Source of the DNA: Mycolicibacterium novocastrense
Lineage (GTDB): Bacteria > Actinomycetota > Actinomycetes > Mycobacteriales > Mycobacteriaceae
Assembly: GCF_001570485.1 (NCBI RefSeq)
Contig: NZ_BCTA01000017.1
Location: forward strand, 34,519 to 98,518
Length of the DNA stretch: 64,000 bases
Direction: 5' to 3'
Part shown: positions 54,485 to 63,016 of the stretch, piece by piece
How the letters are laid out: every line of letters begins with the position of its first letter
Numbering within the stretch: position 1 is the stretch's first letter
The notes under the pieces: model-generated
What the model was told of the DNA's origin: nothing
What the model saw: only the letters and a program-made list of their open reading frames with translations
Database searches by the model: none
Made by a program: the position numbers and the translations under genes

Positions 54485-54625
54485 TGATCACTCACGCTGG
54501 GCGCTGATGCGGCGCATTCGGACAGAAAATTGACTCTGCCGCAAGTCGGGATCCAGACGGCCGTCACACCCGGCACGGGAACACCGGCTGAATCGCTCGG
54601 ACACCGGACCGCGACAATAGGTCGC

Positions 54626-56623
54626 GTGGATGAGGACCCCTATCTGTGGCTCGAGGACATCACCGGTGACGACGCGCTGAACTGGGTGCGCAAGCACAAC
54701 GAGCCGACGATCGCGCGCTTCGGCGGTGAGCGCTTCGAGCAGATGCGACGCGAGGCGCTGGAGGTACTCGACACCGACGCGCGCATCCCCTATGTCCGCA
54801 GGCGGGGTGACCATCTGTACAACTTCTGGCGCGACGCGGACCACCCGCGAGGTCTGTGGCGGCGCACGACGCTGGACAGCTACCGCACCGAGCAGCCGGA
54901 GTGGGACGTCCTGATCGATCTCGACGCGCTCGCCGACGAAGACGACGAGAACTGGGTGTGGGCCGGCGCCGACGTGCTCGAGCCCGACTTCTCCCTCGCG
55001 CTCGTCGAACTGTCCCGCGGTGGCGCCGATGCCACCGTCGTTCGCGAATTCGACATGGACACACGGCAGTTCGGCACAGACGGCTTTGCGCTTCCCGAGG
55101 CGAAGTCGAGCGTCACCTGGCAGGACCGCGATACCGTGCTGGTGGGCACCGACTTCGGGCCGGGCTCGTTGACCGACTCCGGCTATCCCCGCATCGTGAA
55201 ACGCTGGCGGCGCGGACAACCGCTCGCCGATGCTCAGACCCTGTTCGAGGGGGAGGCCGCCGACGTCAGCGTCGGTTGCGGCTACGACGCGACGCCGGGG
55301 TTCGAGCGGTTGCTGATCACACGATCGTTCGACTTCTTCAACCGCGAGCGTTACGAGTTGCGCGGCGAAACACTGATGCCCATCGACGTGCCCACCGACG
55401 CCGGGATCTCCGTACACCGCGAGTGGCTGTTGGTCCGGCCACGCACAGATTGGACCGTGGGCTCGACGACGTATCGCGCCGGCTCCCTGCTTGCCGCGAA
55501 GTACCTTGAATACCTCGACGGTGCAAGGGATCTGCAGGTGGTGTTCGAGCCCGACGAGCACTCCAGCCTGGAGGACTACGCGTGGACGCGGGACCGCCTG
55601 ATCCTCGTCACGCTCGTCGATGTGGTCAGCCACGTCGAGGTCGTGACGCCCGGAGCCTGGCAGCGAGCCGCGATTCCGGGGATACCGCCCAACACCAACA
55701 CGGTGCTGGTCGACGCCGACGAATACGGCGACGAGATCTTCGTCGACTCCAGCGGTTTCGACACCCCGTCGCGGCTGTTGTGGGGGGTGGCCGGCGGCAC
55801 CGTCGCGGAGGTCAAACGCGCGCCGTCGTTCTTCGACGCGGCCGACCTGCAGGTGGAGCAGTTCTTCGTCGCCTCCGACGACGGCACCATGATCCCCTAT
55901 TTCGTTGTGGGCCACCGCTACAACCAAGCACCGGGCCCCACACTGCTGGGTGGGTACGGCGGCTTCGAGGTGGCCAACACGCCAAGCTACGCCGGCGTGT
56001 TGGGCCGGCTGTGGTTGAGCCGTGGTGGCACGTACGTGTTGGCGAACATCCGCGGCGGAGGGGAGTACGGGCCGACGTGGCACACGCAGGCGATGCGTGA
56101 GAACCGGCACCTCGTCTACGAGGATTTCGCCGCTGTGGCACGCGATCTGGTCGCGCGCGGTATAACCACCGTCGAGCAACTCGGCGCACAAGGCGGAAGC
56201 AATGGCGGCCTGTTGATGGGCGTGATGCTGACGCGGTACCCGGAACTGTTCGGCGCGTTGGTGTGCAGTGTGCCGCTACTCGACATGCGACGGTTCCACC
56301 TTCTGCTCGCGGGCGCCTCCTGGATGGCCGAGTACGGAGATCCCGACGATCCCGACGATTGGGAGTTCATCTCGAAATACTCGCCATATCAGAATATTTC
56401 GGCGGACCGCCGGTACCCGCCCGTGCTGATCACCACGTCGACTCGGGACGACCGTGTGCACCCCGGACACGCCCGCAAGATGACTGCGGCCCTGGAGGAT
56501 GCGGGCCATCCGGTCTACTACTACGAGAACATCGAGGGCGGTCACGCGGGCGCGGCCGACAACGCCCAGACCGCGTTCCGTTCGGCGTTGATCTACGAGT
56601 TCCTGTGGTCGATGCTCAGCTGA
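54626..56623 (+). CDS. S9-family prolyl oligopeptidase (Rv0457c-like)
   Basis: A 665-residue serine peptidase that cuts short peptides after proline. An N-terminal beta-propeller (DPYLWLEDITGDDALNWVRK onward) gates the C-terminal alpha/beta hydrolase, with Ser525 in GAQGGSNGGLLMG, Asp in TRDDRVHPGHARK and His in NIEGGHAGA. GTG at 54626 agrees with family length; the open frame begins at 54530. It is cytoplasmic, with no signal peptide. It is divergent from the peptide-oxygenase pair and could act on that peptide, but it is also conserved without them in M. tuberculosis. Confidence 0.93.
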   Translation: MDEDPYLWLEDITGDDALNWVRKHNEPTIARFGGERFEQMRREALEVLDTDARIPYVRRRGDHLYNFWRDADHPRGLWRRTTLDSYRTEQPEWDVLIDLDALADEDDENWVWAGADVLEPDFSLALVELSRGGADATVVREFDMDTRQFGTDGFALPEAKSSVTWQDRDTVLVGTDFGPGSLTDSGYPRIVKRWRRGQPLADAQTLFEGEAADVSVGCGYDATPGFERLLITRSFDFFNRERYELRGETLMPIDVPTDAGISVHREWLLVRPRTDWTVGSTTYRAGSLLAAKYLEYLDGARDLQVVFEPDEHSSLEDYAWTRDRLILVTLVDVVSHVEVVTPGAWQRAAIPGIPPNTNTVLVDADEYGDEIFVDSSGFDTPSRLLWGVAGGTVAEVKRAPSFFDAADLQVEQFFVASDDGTMIPYFVVGHRYNQAPGPTLLGGYGGFEVANTPSYAGVLGRLWLSRGGTYVLANIRGGGEYGPTWHTQAMRENRHLVYEDFAAVARDLVARGITTVEQLGAQGGSNGGLLMGVMLTRYPELFGALVCSVPLLDMRRFHLLLAGASWMAEYGDPDDPDDWEFISKYSPYQNISADRRYPPVLITTSTRDDRVHPGHARKMTAALEDAGHPVYYYENIEGGHAGAADNAQTAFRSALIYEFLWSMLS

Positions 56624-57872
56624 ACAGCTGATCGCCGAGGAACCGGTCCGGTCCGGTGACTCCCGGCAGGATGAAGAAGAAACCTCCGCCCACCGGAAGG
56701 ATGTATTCCTCGAGCGGTTCGCCGGCGAGGCGGCGCTGGACGGTCAAAAAGCCCTTCTCCAGGCTGCGCTGATAGGCGATGAAGGCCAAACCCTGGTCCA
56801 GCCGGCCCGCCCCGTCGAAACCGCGGGAGTAGTTGAAGCCTCTTCGCAGGATCAGGTTCTCATCCGTCTCCGGTGTTCGGGGGTTCGCCAGCCGAATGTG
56901 GGCCGTGAGCGGAATTCGCTTGCCGTCCGGGTCTTCTGGATAGTCGGGATCGGTGAATTCGCCGCTGAGCCCGAGTGGTGCGCCGCTGACCTTGCTGCGT
57001 CCGATCAGCGCCTCCTGCTCGACGAGCTGGGTGCGGTCCCAGAACTCGACGAACATGCGGATGATGCGGATCGCCTGATACGAGCCGCCGACGGCCCACT
57101 CCGGTTCGCCGTCCTGCGGGCCCACCCAGACGTGGCGGTCCATGACGGCGCCGTCGTCGACGTCGAGGTTGGACGTCCCATCCTTGAAGCCCAACAGGTT
57201 TCGCGGCGTAGCCGCTTCCGATGTCCGCCCGGCGCCGATGCCCCGGGCGTACCCGTCGATCATCCACCGCATCACCAGATCGCTGCGGGTGCGGCGCATC
57301 AGCTGGCGCAGCGCGAAGATGACGGTGTCGCTGTGCCCGGCCTCGATGACGATCGACAGATCACCGTACGACAGTTTGGGATCCAGCCGGTCGTTGGCCA
57401 GAAACGGCATCGTGACCAGTTCCCTGGGCTTGCGATCGGCCAGCCCGAACCGGTCGTCGAACAGCGACGCGCCCACCCCGACCACGACCGACAGGTTGTC
57501 GGCGGGAGGCTGCTCGCCGAGGATGCCGGAGTCGACGGGCGGGTACTCCGGGTCGCGCACTTCCGGCGGTCTGCCCGCCATCAGCCCGCGGATCTCTTCG
57601 GTGAGTTCCTGGAGGGTGCGCTTGAGGCCGTCGCGATCCTTCGACAACACGTTGAACGAGGCGATCAGCCCCTGTTCGGGGATGGGCAGTGCGGTGATGC
57701 CGGTTTGGTGGGTTCCTTCGAACGGGACGAGCGCACCCGCGGTCGCAGGCGGCGGAGCGTCGTCCTGCTTCGAGCACCCGGCGAGGGCCGCACCGGCACC
57801 CACCGCGGCACCCGTGCCCAGCGCGCCGGTGATGAAGCCCCGGCGCGAGAGACCCGAGTGACCTTCCGTCAC
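56616..57872 (-). CDS. efeB: EfeB, DyP-type heme peroxidase of the Efe iron system
   Basis: A Tat-exported dye-decolourising-type peroxidase (418 residues) that works with EfeO in ferrous iron or heme-iron acquisition. The Tat signal SRRGFITGALGTGAAVGAGA carries the twin arginine (residues 10-11) and a possible lipobox LAGCS. The DyP motif NLLGFKDGTSNLDVDDGAVM holds the distal Asp, and FFVEFWDRTQLVEQEALIGR lies near the heme pocket. GTG at 57872 overlaps the efeO stop as GTGA. No permease gene efeU is adjacent. Confidence 0.92.
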   Translation of the reverse strand: MTEGHSGLSRRGFITGALGTGAAVGAGAALAGCSKQDDAPPPATAGALVPFEGTHQTGITALPIPEQGLIASFNVLSKDRDGLKRTLQELTEEIRGLMAGRPPEVRDPEYPPVDSGILGEQPPADNLSVVVGVGASLFDDRFGLADRKPRELVTMPFLANDRLDPKLSYGDLSIVIEAGHSDTVIFALRQLMRRTRSDLVMRWMIDGYARGIGAGRTSEAATPRNLLGFKDGTSNLDVDDGAVMDRHVWVGPQDGEPEWAVGGSYQAIRIIRMFVEFWDRTQLVEQEALIGRSKVSGAPLGLSGEFTDPDYPEDPDGKRIPLTAHIRLANPRTPETDENLILRRGFNYSRGFDGAGRLDQGLAFIAYQRSLEKGFLTVQRRLAGEPLEEYILPVGGGFFFILPGVTGPDRFLGDQLFS

Positions 57873-58801
57873 TTCAGTTTCAGCACTCCCGACACCTGCG
57901 ACAGGTTCTCCGACAGCCCGGCGAGTTCGGCCTTGAGCTTGTCGATGACGTCCGGTGTCACGGTGACCTCGGGGCAGCGCGGCGACGGGTAGGGGTCATT
58001 CTCGGTGCAGAACAACACCCAGCCGTCACCGCGACGCAGCGGACGCATCGTGTCGAACACCGAGTTGAGTCCCGCTTCGATCTTGCCCAGCAGCGCCGGA
58101 TCGGCTTGTACCAGAGCAGCACTCAACGTGTTGACGGCGTCGCGCGAGCCCTGCAGGTTGGCGTCGAAGTCCCACAGATCGGTCTTGGAGTAGCGGTCCT
58201 CCTCGCCGGTGATCTTGCCTTCGGACACCTCTTCGATCAGCTCGGCCGCACCGTTGGAAACGTCGATCGGCTTCACCTCGACCGCCGGGAACTGCGCCTT
58301 CAGGTCGGCGACGTCCTTGTCGAGTTGGTCGGCGAACGGTGCCCCGCCCTCGGTGGTGTTCTTCTCGAACAGCAGGAACTCGAGGCGATGCCACCCGGTG
58401 AACTTCGGGTCGTCGACACCGGCGAAGTCGTCCACGCGGGCGTCTATCTTGCCGTCGATCTCCTCGACAAGGCCGGCGATGGGCTCGATGCGTTCCCACG
58501 GGAGGCGGGACGGCGCGTACGCGTCCTGGGCGGCCTTGAGGTCTCCGGCGCGCACGGCATCGGTGAAGACCTTGACCACGCGCTGAAGTTCGTCGATGTT
58601 GCTCTGTGCGTAGGCCTTGTAGTCGGCCGCGGCTTTGTCGAGGATCGCGGGATCGACCGCGGGAGCGGCGCTGGTGGTCTCGGCCGCGGTTTCAGCGGCA
58701 GATGTCGTACCACTGCCGGAAGACGAGCTCTCGTTCGAGCATCCGGACAAGATCAGGCCGACGATGGCGATGGGGGTTGCCCAGGCAAGATACCGGTTCA
58801 T
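57869..58801 (-). CDS. efeO: EfeO iron-binding lipoprotein (imelysin domain)
   Basis: A 310-residue exported iron-binding protein. The lipoprotein signal MNRYLAWATPIAIVGLILSG ends in the lipobox ILSGC, followed by a Ser/Thr/Ala-rich linker and an imelysin (M75-type) helical domain with the metal motif GWHRLEFLLF (His-x2-Glu). The N-terminal cupredoxin domain of classical EfeO is absent, so it is the short form. A C-terminal Cys pair (LFCTENDP and SPRCPE) may form a disulfide. ATG at 58801. IdeR-like boxes lie directly upstream. Confidence 0.92.
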   Translation of the reverse strand: MNRYLAWATPIAIVGLILSGCSNESSSSGSGTTSAAETAAETTSAAPAVDPAILDKAAADYKAYAQSNIDELQRVVKVFTDAVRAGDLKAAQDAYAPSRLPWERIEPIAGLVEEIDGKIDARVDDFAGVDDPKFTGWHRLEFLLFEKNTTEGGAPFADQLDKDVADLKAQFPAVEVKPIDVSNGAAELIEEVSEGKITGEEDRYSKTDLWDFDANLQGSRDAVNTLSAALVQADPALLGKIEAGLNSVFDTMRPLRRGDGWVLFCTENDPYPSPRCPEVTVTPDVIDKLKAELAGLSENLSQVSGVLKLK

Positions 58802-58814
58802 TAGCACCTCGAAG

Positions 58815-58833
58815 TTAGGAGAGGCTGAACATA
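58815..58833. promoter_or_regulatory. IdeR-like iron box upstream of efeO
   Basis: The 19-mer ttaggagaggctgaacata matches the IdeR consensus at 13 of 19 positions, including the central aggct core. A second weaker match (12 of 19, minus strand) lies at 58850-58868. Both are within 70 nt of the efeO start, which fits repression of efeOB when iron is ample. Confidence 0.5.
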
Positions 58834-58932
58834 GCACTTCTGGCTGGTCAGAGGGGAGGCAAGCCTAAATCGGGGGCGTCGGTGTCGGATGCGCCGACGG
58901 TCGCCGAACGCCTCGACGCGATAATCGGCGCG

Positions 58933-59067
58933 ATGTGGTGTCGAACGAGCGCCGTGGGCGGTGTCTTGGCGGTCGTCGCCTCCAGCCTGATAGCTGGATG
59001 CGGCGACGCTACGGAACCGACGACTCAGCCAGGAACCGATCAGGCCGGCCCTCGGAGGCCTCTTTGA
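58933..59067 (+). CDS. Very small predicted lipoprotein
   Basis: A 44-residue reading frame encoding the lipoprotein signal MWCRTSAVGGVLAVVASSLI with lipobox LIAGC, and then only about 20 residues (GDATEPTTQPGTDQAGPRRP). ATG at 58933 gives an ideal signal length; GTG at 58882 (61 residues) has a better ribosome site (GGGGG). It could be a genuine mini-lipoprotein or the truncated front of a larger lost gene. Its stop overlaps the TTG start of the next gene as TTGA, so the two are probably coupled. Confidence 0.5.
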   Translation: MWCRTSAVGGVLAVVASSLIAGCGDATEPTTQPGTDQAGPRRPL

Positions 59068-59747
59068 CAAATGACACCGCACTGACGATCTACGAGTTAT
59101 TGTTCTTCGGCGGCGTTGCCATCGGCCTTATCGGCATGCTCGCAACGGCTTTCGTTCGGAAGGTTCGGCATGCACGCCGCCTCTATTGGTGCAGTTGGTT
59201 GGCGGCGGGCACCCTTATGGCTCTGGCGACGTTGGACCGTGGGTTGGCTTCTGCATGCCTAGTCGCGGTGGCGGCAGGGGCGTTCGCGTTGATGTACGCA
59301 TACCTTCGCACCCCTTATGTGAAGCTCGGTGACCGCATCGTCGCTTACACCATCCCCGATAGTCGGCCGGATCCTCTGGAGAACGGGAGTGAGCCACCGG
59401 CTGCACCCGTACCCCCCGATTCGTACAACAACTACCTCACGGCTGCGAAGCTGTGGTGGACGCTAGTCGTGATGACGTGCGCCGTCGGATACGCCGGCAT
59501 CGCGCTTGGGCTGACCGCCGCCACGATCGGGCTGGGAGCGTTCACGGCGGTGATGTGCGCTCTCATCGGGCTTATGGATGCCCGACAGGGCTTTTCCCCC
59601 GCCCGACGCCAATTCGTTCAATTCTGCGTTCTAGTCATCGCGTCGTTTCCTATGTTCCTTATACCGCCGCTCGCCTATCTGGCGGCGTACTGGGCGGCGG
59701 GCGGATCCTTCCAGCTCACCTACCGCTCGGAAGACGACACGGACTGA
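59064..59747 (+). CDS. Multi-pass membrane protein of unknown function
   Basis: A 227-residue membrane protein with about six hydrophobic segments: IYELLFFGGVAIGLIGMLAT, LYWCSWLAAGTLMALATL, SACLVAVAAGAFALMYAYL, LWWTLVVMTCAVGYAGIALG, TIGLGAFTAVMCALIGLM and FVQFCVLVIASFPMFLIPPL. A Pro-rich loop (SEPPAAPVPPDSYNN) divides them into two halves. No family is recognised. TTG at 59064 follows GGAGG and overlaps the mini-lipoprotein stop. The 3' end overlaps the convergent P450 gene by 28 nt. Confidence 0.7.
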   Translation: MTNDTALTIYELLFFGGVAIGLIGMLATAFVRKVRHARRLYWCSWLAAGTLMALATLDRGLASACLVAVAAGAFALMYAYLRTPYVKLGDRIVAYTIPDSRPDPLENGSEPPAAPVPPDSYNNYLTAAKLWWTLVVMTCAVGYAGIALGLTAATIGLGAFTAVMCALIGLMDARQGFSPARRQFVQFCVLVIASFPMFLIPPLAYLAAYWAAGGSFQLTYRSEDDTD

Positions 59748-61063
59748 CTCGCACGCCGCGCGCCGAACTCCAGCGTCATCTGGTTCAACGTCATCGGCAG
59801 CGGTCGCTCGGGCACGGGCTTCGGCTCCGAGGTCAGGTCGAGCTCCAATGCCGAGAACATCTGCGCCAGCAGCGTGCTCGTCACCAGCAGAACGAGATTG
59901 CGTCCCGGGCACTCGGCCGGCCCCGCCGAGAATGGCACCAGCTGCGGATGGTTCTTCGCGGTCCCGTCGAGCCAGATCTGCGGTGAGAACGAATGCGCAA
60001 ACGGCAGCAGTTCGTCGTCGCGGTGGAAGGCCGGCGTGACGATCATTAGTCCCGCACCTTTTGCGACGGTCGACCCGTCAGCCCACCGGGTCTCTTCGGT
60101 TGTGTCACGCAGGATCGTCGGCGTGGTCGGCCACAACCGCACCGACTCCAGCACGCAGCCGCGAAGATAGGGCCGCACCGCAACCCGGTCGGGTTCTGCT
60201 GCGTCCTCGACGGCGAGCGCCCGCTCGCTCGGATGCGTGGCCAACAGCGCCATCACCCTCAACGACGCCATACCTGCGGCGTCGAATGCGAAGATCCACT
60301 GCGGCATCTGACCGACCGGATCCACCGCTCCACTCGACGGTGTCTGGGCGACGACGGCTGCGAGGCTTCCCGGCTCGGGGTCTTCGACGTAGCGATACAG
60401 CCCCTCGAGGAATTTCGCGCGAGCGCGATAGTGCGGCAGCGACAGAAACGACCAGTTGCCCGCCTTCCGCAATCGCATCAGCGCGTCGGTGATCAGCTCG
60501 TCGTCTCGCGCGCGGTCGCCGAGCACCAGTCGGCGCACGATGCGCCACCACGTCGTCATGAACCGCGCTGAATCCAGGCTCCCGCGGGCGGCGGCGTCTG
60601 CGACCAGCTCGCGCGCTTCCTCGGCGACGACGCGCGTGAACGGCTCCGCGAGACGGTGCACCTCGACTCCGCTGTCGAGCGCGGCCTCATTGAATTCACG
60701 GCGCTGCTGTCGGATCGGCCCCTGCGAGATCAGCACGCCATGCGGCTGAAACCGCTGCAGCGCCTTACGCTTCTCGGTGTTCGCGGGGTGAAACGGTGTA
60801 GGCGCTTCCGCGAGCACCCTTCCCACGTCCTCCGGGTCCAAAATCACCACCATGCGCCGCCCCGGAAGCGCCAATTCCACGGGCCCACGCCCGAATTCGC
60901 GTCGTAGCCGTTGCATGCGCAGCAGGGCCCGCGAGTCGGCCTGCGCGGCTTCCAAGGCCCGGATGACCGGTCGGCGCCGGGAAATGACGCCGGCGGCGAT
61001 GGATGCCGCACCGAGGTCGAGCAGCGTCGTGGCAGCACGAGCGCCGGTCACTCGTTTCGTCAC
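59720..61063 (-). CDS. Cytochrome P450
   Basis: A 447-residue heme monooxygenase, soluble in bacteria. The heme loop FSAGPAECPGRNLVL carries the thiolate Cys385, the ExxR motif is in CVLESVRLWPTTPTILRDTT, and the I-helix oxygen-binding region reads FAFDAAGMASLRVMA with Ser instead of the usual Thr. The N-terminal segment is not a clear membrane anchor. The CYP family cannot be assigned by eye, and the substrate is unknown. ATG at 61063. It is divergent from echA2, in a block absent between Rv0457c and Rv0456c in M. tuberculosis as I recall. Confidence 0.9.
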   Translation of the reverse strand: MTKRVTGARAATTLLDLGAASIAAGVISRRRPVIRALEAAQADSRALLRMQRLRREFGRGPVELALPGRRMVVILDPEDVGRVLAEAPTPFHPANTEKRKALQRFQPHGVLISQGPIRQQRREFNEAALDSGVEVHRLAEPFTRVVAEEARELVADAAARGSLDSARFMTTWWRIVRRLVLGDRARDDELITDALMRLRKAGNWSFLSLPHYRARAKFLEGLYRYVEDPEPGSLAAVVAQTPSSGAVDPVGQMPQWIFAFDAAGMASLRVMALLATHPSERALAVEDAAEPDRVAVRPYLRGCVLESVRLWPTTPTILRDTTEETRWADGSTVAKGAGLMIVTPAFHRDDELLPFAHSFSPQIWLDGTAKNHPQLVPFSAGPAECPGRNLVLLVTSTLLAQMFSALELDLTSEPKPVPERPLPMTLNQMTLEFGARRASQSVSSSER

Positions 61064-61104
61064 CGCCCTCGTTTACCCGGCGCCTTCTCTGCCAAACTTA
61101 GGCC

Positions 61105-62019
61105 ATGACGCCGCCAGAATCGGGGCAGCAGTTCGAGACCTTGCTGTATTCCGCCGAACCACCCGTTGCCACCATCACCCTCAACCGACCCGACCACCTC
61201 AACACCATCGTTCCGCCGATGCCGGACGAGATCGAGAAGGCCATCGGTGTGGCCGAGCGGGATCCCGCCGTCAAGGTGATCGTGCTGCGCGGTGCTGGGC
61301 GCGCGTTCTCTGGCGGCTACGACTTCGGCGGCGGCTTCACGCACTGGGGCGAAGCGATGAACACCGGCGGCCGTTGGGATCCGGGTAAGGACTTCGCCAT
61401 GGTCAGTGCCCGCGAAACCGGGCCCACCCAGAAGTTCATGGCGATCTGGCGGGCATCCAAGCCGGTGATCGCCCAGGTGCACGGCTGGTGTGTGGGCGGC
61501 GCGAGCGACTACGCGCTGTGCGCCGACCTCGTTATCGCCAGCGACGACGCGGTCATAGGCACTCCCTACGCCCGCATGTGGGGTGCCTACCTCACCGGGA
61601 TGTGGCTGTACCGGCTGAGCCTGGCGAAGGTGAAGTGGCACTCGTTGACCGGTGAGCCGCTGACCGGAAAGGAAGCCGCCGCAGTCGAACTCATCAACGA
61701 GTCGGTGCCGTTCGAGAACCTCGAGGCCCGCGTCAAAGAGATCGCGCTGAAGCTGGCCGCGATTCCGCTGTCGCAACTACAGGCGCAGAAGCTGATCGTC
61801 AACCAGGCTTACGAGAACATGGGCCTGGCCTCCACGCAGACCCTCGGCGGTATCCTCGACGGGCTGATGCGCAATACCCCCGACGCGCTGTCCTTCATCG
61901 AAACCGCTGCGGCGCAGGGGGTTCGGTCTGCCGTCGAGCAGCGCGACGGCCCATGGGGCGACTACAGCCAAGCCCCGCCGGACAAGCGGCCCGACCCGTC
62001 ACACGTCATCGAGCCCTGA
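61105..62019 (+). CDS. echA2: Enoyl-CoA hydratase/isomerase family (EchA2-like)
   Basis: A 304-residue crotonase-fold enzyme, the same length as Rv0456c. TITLNRPDHLNTIVPPMPDE opens the fold; the first oxyanion-hole block reads VLRGAGRAFSGGYDFGGGF; the second is IAQVHGWCVGGASDYALCAD. Instead of the hydratase Glu pair the region shows VGGASDYALCADLVIASDDA and IGTPYARMWGAYLTGM, so hydratase activity is uncertain and another crotonase reaction is possible. ATG at 61105. It converges on the DUF2889 gene with a 21-nt overlap. Confidence 0.88.
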   Translation: MTPPESGQQFETLLYSAEPPVATITLNRPDHLNTIVPPMPDEIEKAIGVAERDPAVKVIVLRGAGRAFSGGYDFGGGFTHWGEAMNTGGRWDPGKDFAMVSARETGPTQKFMAIWRASKPVIAQVHGWCVGGASDYALCADLVIASDDAVIGTPYARMWGAYLTGMWLYRLSLAKVKWHSLTGEPLTGKEAAAVELINESVPFENLEARVKEIALKLAAIPLSQLQAQKLIVNQAYENMGLASTQTLGGILDGLMRNTPDALSFIETAAAQGVRSAVEQRDGPWGDYSQAPPDKRPDPSHVIEP

Positions 62020-62988
62020 GCGCAGCTCGAACAGTGCCTCGAGGTCGCCGACCGCGCGCAGCGTGTCGTTGAGATGGGTGCATGTGCTGGTGCCGACGAA
62101 CTCTGCCCGGACCCGGTCGCGAACCTCGACGAGCCGCATCCCCTGCGCCCGTTGCGCGCTCCCGATCGCGCCCGGGCATTCCTGCCACGGTAGGACGCGG
62201 ACGTCGGCACTGATCGCGGCGATGGTGCGCGTCGCAACGTCGACCGCGCCGGCGAGCGTGTATTCGTGCACGATCGTCTCGACCCCGTCACCGTCGACAT
62301 GGGAGTCGCGGAAGTGCGCATCGAAGCGGGCCACACCCTGGAGCTCCGGCAGCAGGTCGAGTCGCCGTAGCCGCCGCATCCCGTGTGCGCGAAGGGGTTC
62401 GACGGCGTGCATGCCATCGATGTCGATCGGCGGGGCCTGCGGCCCGTGCACCGAAGGGATGGTGCCGAGGCGTCGCCCGTAGCCCACGAGCGATGCCTCG
62501 GGCGCGAAACCCGCACAGATACCGGCCATGCGATCGGCGGTGCCGGGCGGCAACTTCTCCTCGGCACCGGCGACGATCGCCGCGTGCTGCAGCGCATAAC
62601 CCGAGACCAGCGCCGCACCGACCCAGTCGTCGAGCAGCAGGTGCAGCAGGCTCGATCGCCGGACCTCCTCTCCCAGCAGTTCACCGACCGTGGACCGAAA
62701 GCCCGGACCGACCCGCTTACCGACGAGGTGATCGAGCCGGTCGTCGCCGGGAACGGCGGCGATCTTCGCGATGGTCCGGTCGGCCAGGTGGGCGCGCACA
62801 GCGATCTCGTCGAGCACGTCCACCCCACCGCGCCGGACGACGTCACGAGCCCTCAGGTCGACGTCGGAATCAGCGGCGCCATCGGGATGCGTGTCAATGG
62901 TGCTGGTCCGCCGCAGGGCGCCCGCCTCCAACGGTGGCCACGTCGTGACGGGACGCTGCGGGCCCACGATGTCGGTGACGAACGGCAT
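61999..62988 (-). CDS. DUF2889 domain protein
   Basis: A 329-residue protein with the DUF2889 domain and no known function. Recognisable blocks are RRTSTIDTHPDGAADSDVDL near the front, then RDVVRRGGVDVLDEIAVRAH, VLPWQECPGAIGSAQRAQGM with one Cys, and a terminal GTSTCTHLNDTLRAVGDLEA. These last two are the conserved DUF2889 signature with Cys and His. ATG at 62988 (MPFVTDIVGPQ) is preferred over the open frame to 63084. It lies 28 nt past the stop of the membrane-protein gene on the same strand. Confidence 0.82.
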   Translation of the reverse strand: MPFVTDIVGPQRPVTTWPPLEAGALRRTSTIDTHPDGAADSDVDLRARDVVRRGGVDVLDEIAVRAHLADRTIAKIAAVPGDDRLDHLVGKRVGPGFRSTVGELLGEEVRRSSLLHLLLDDWVGAALVSGYALQHAAIVAGAEEKLPPGTADRMAGICAGFAPEASLVGYGRRLGTIPSVHGPQAPPIDIDGMHAVEPLRAHGMRRLRRLDLLPELQGVARFDAHFRDSHVDGDGVETIVHEYTLAGAVDVATRTIAAISADVRVLPWQECPGAIGSAQRAQGMRLVEVRDRVRAEFVGTSTCTHLNDTLRAVGDLEALFELRSGLDDV

Positions 62989-63016
62989 GGCTCGACGGTA
63001 GCAATGCCGAGGTGGG

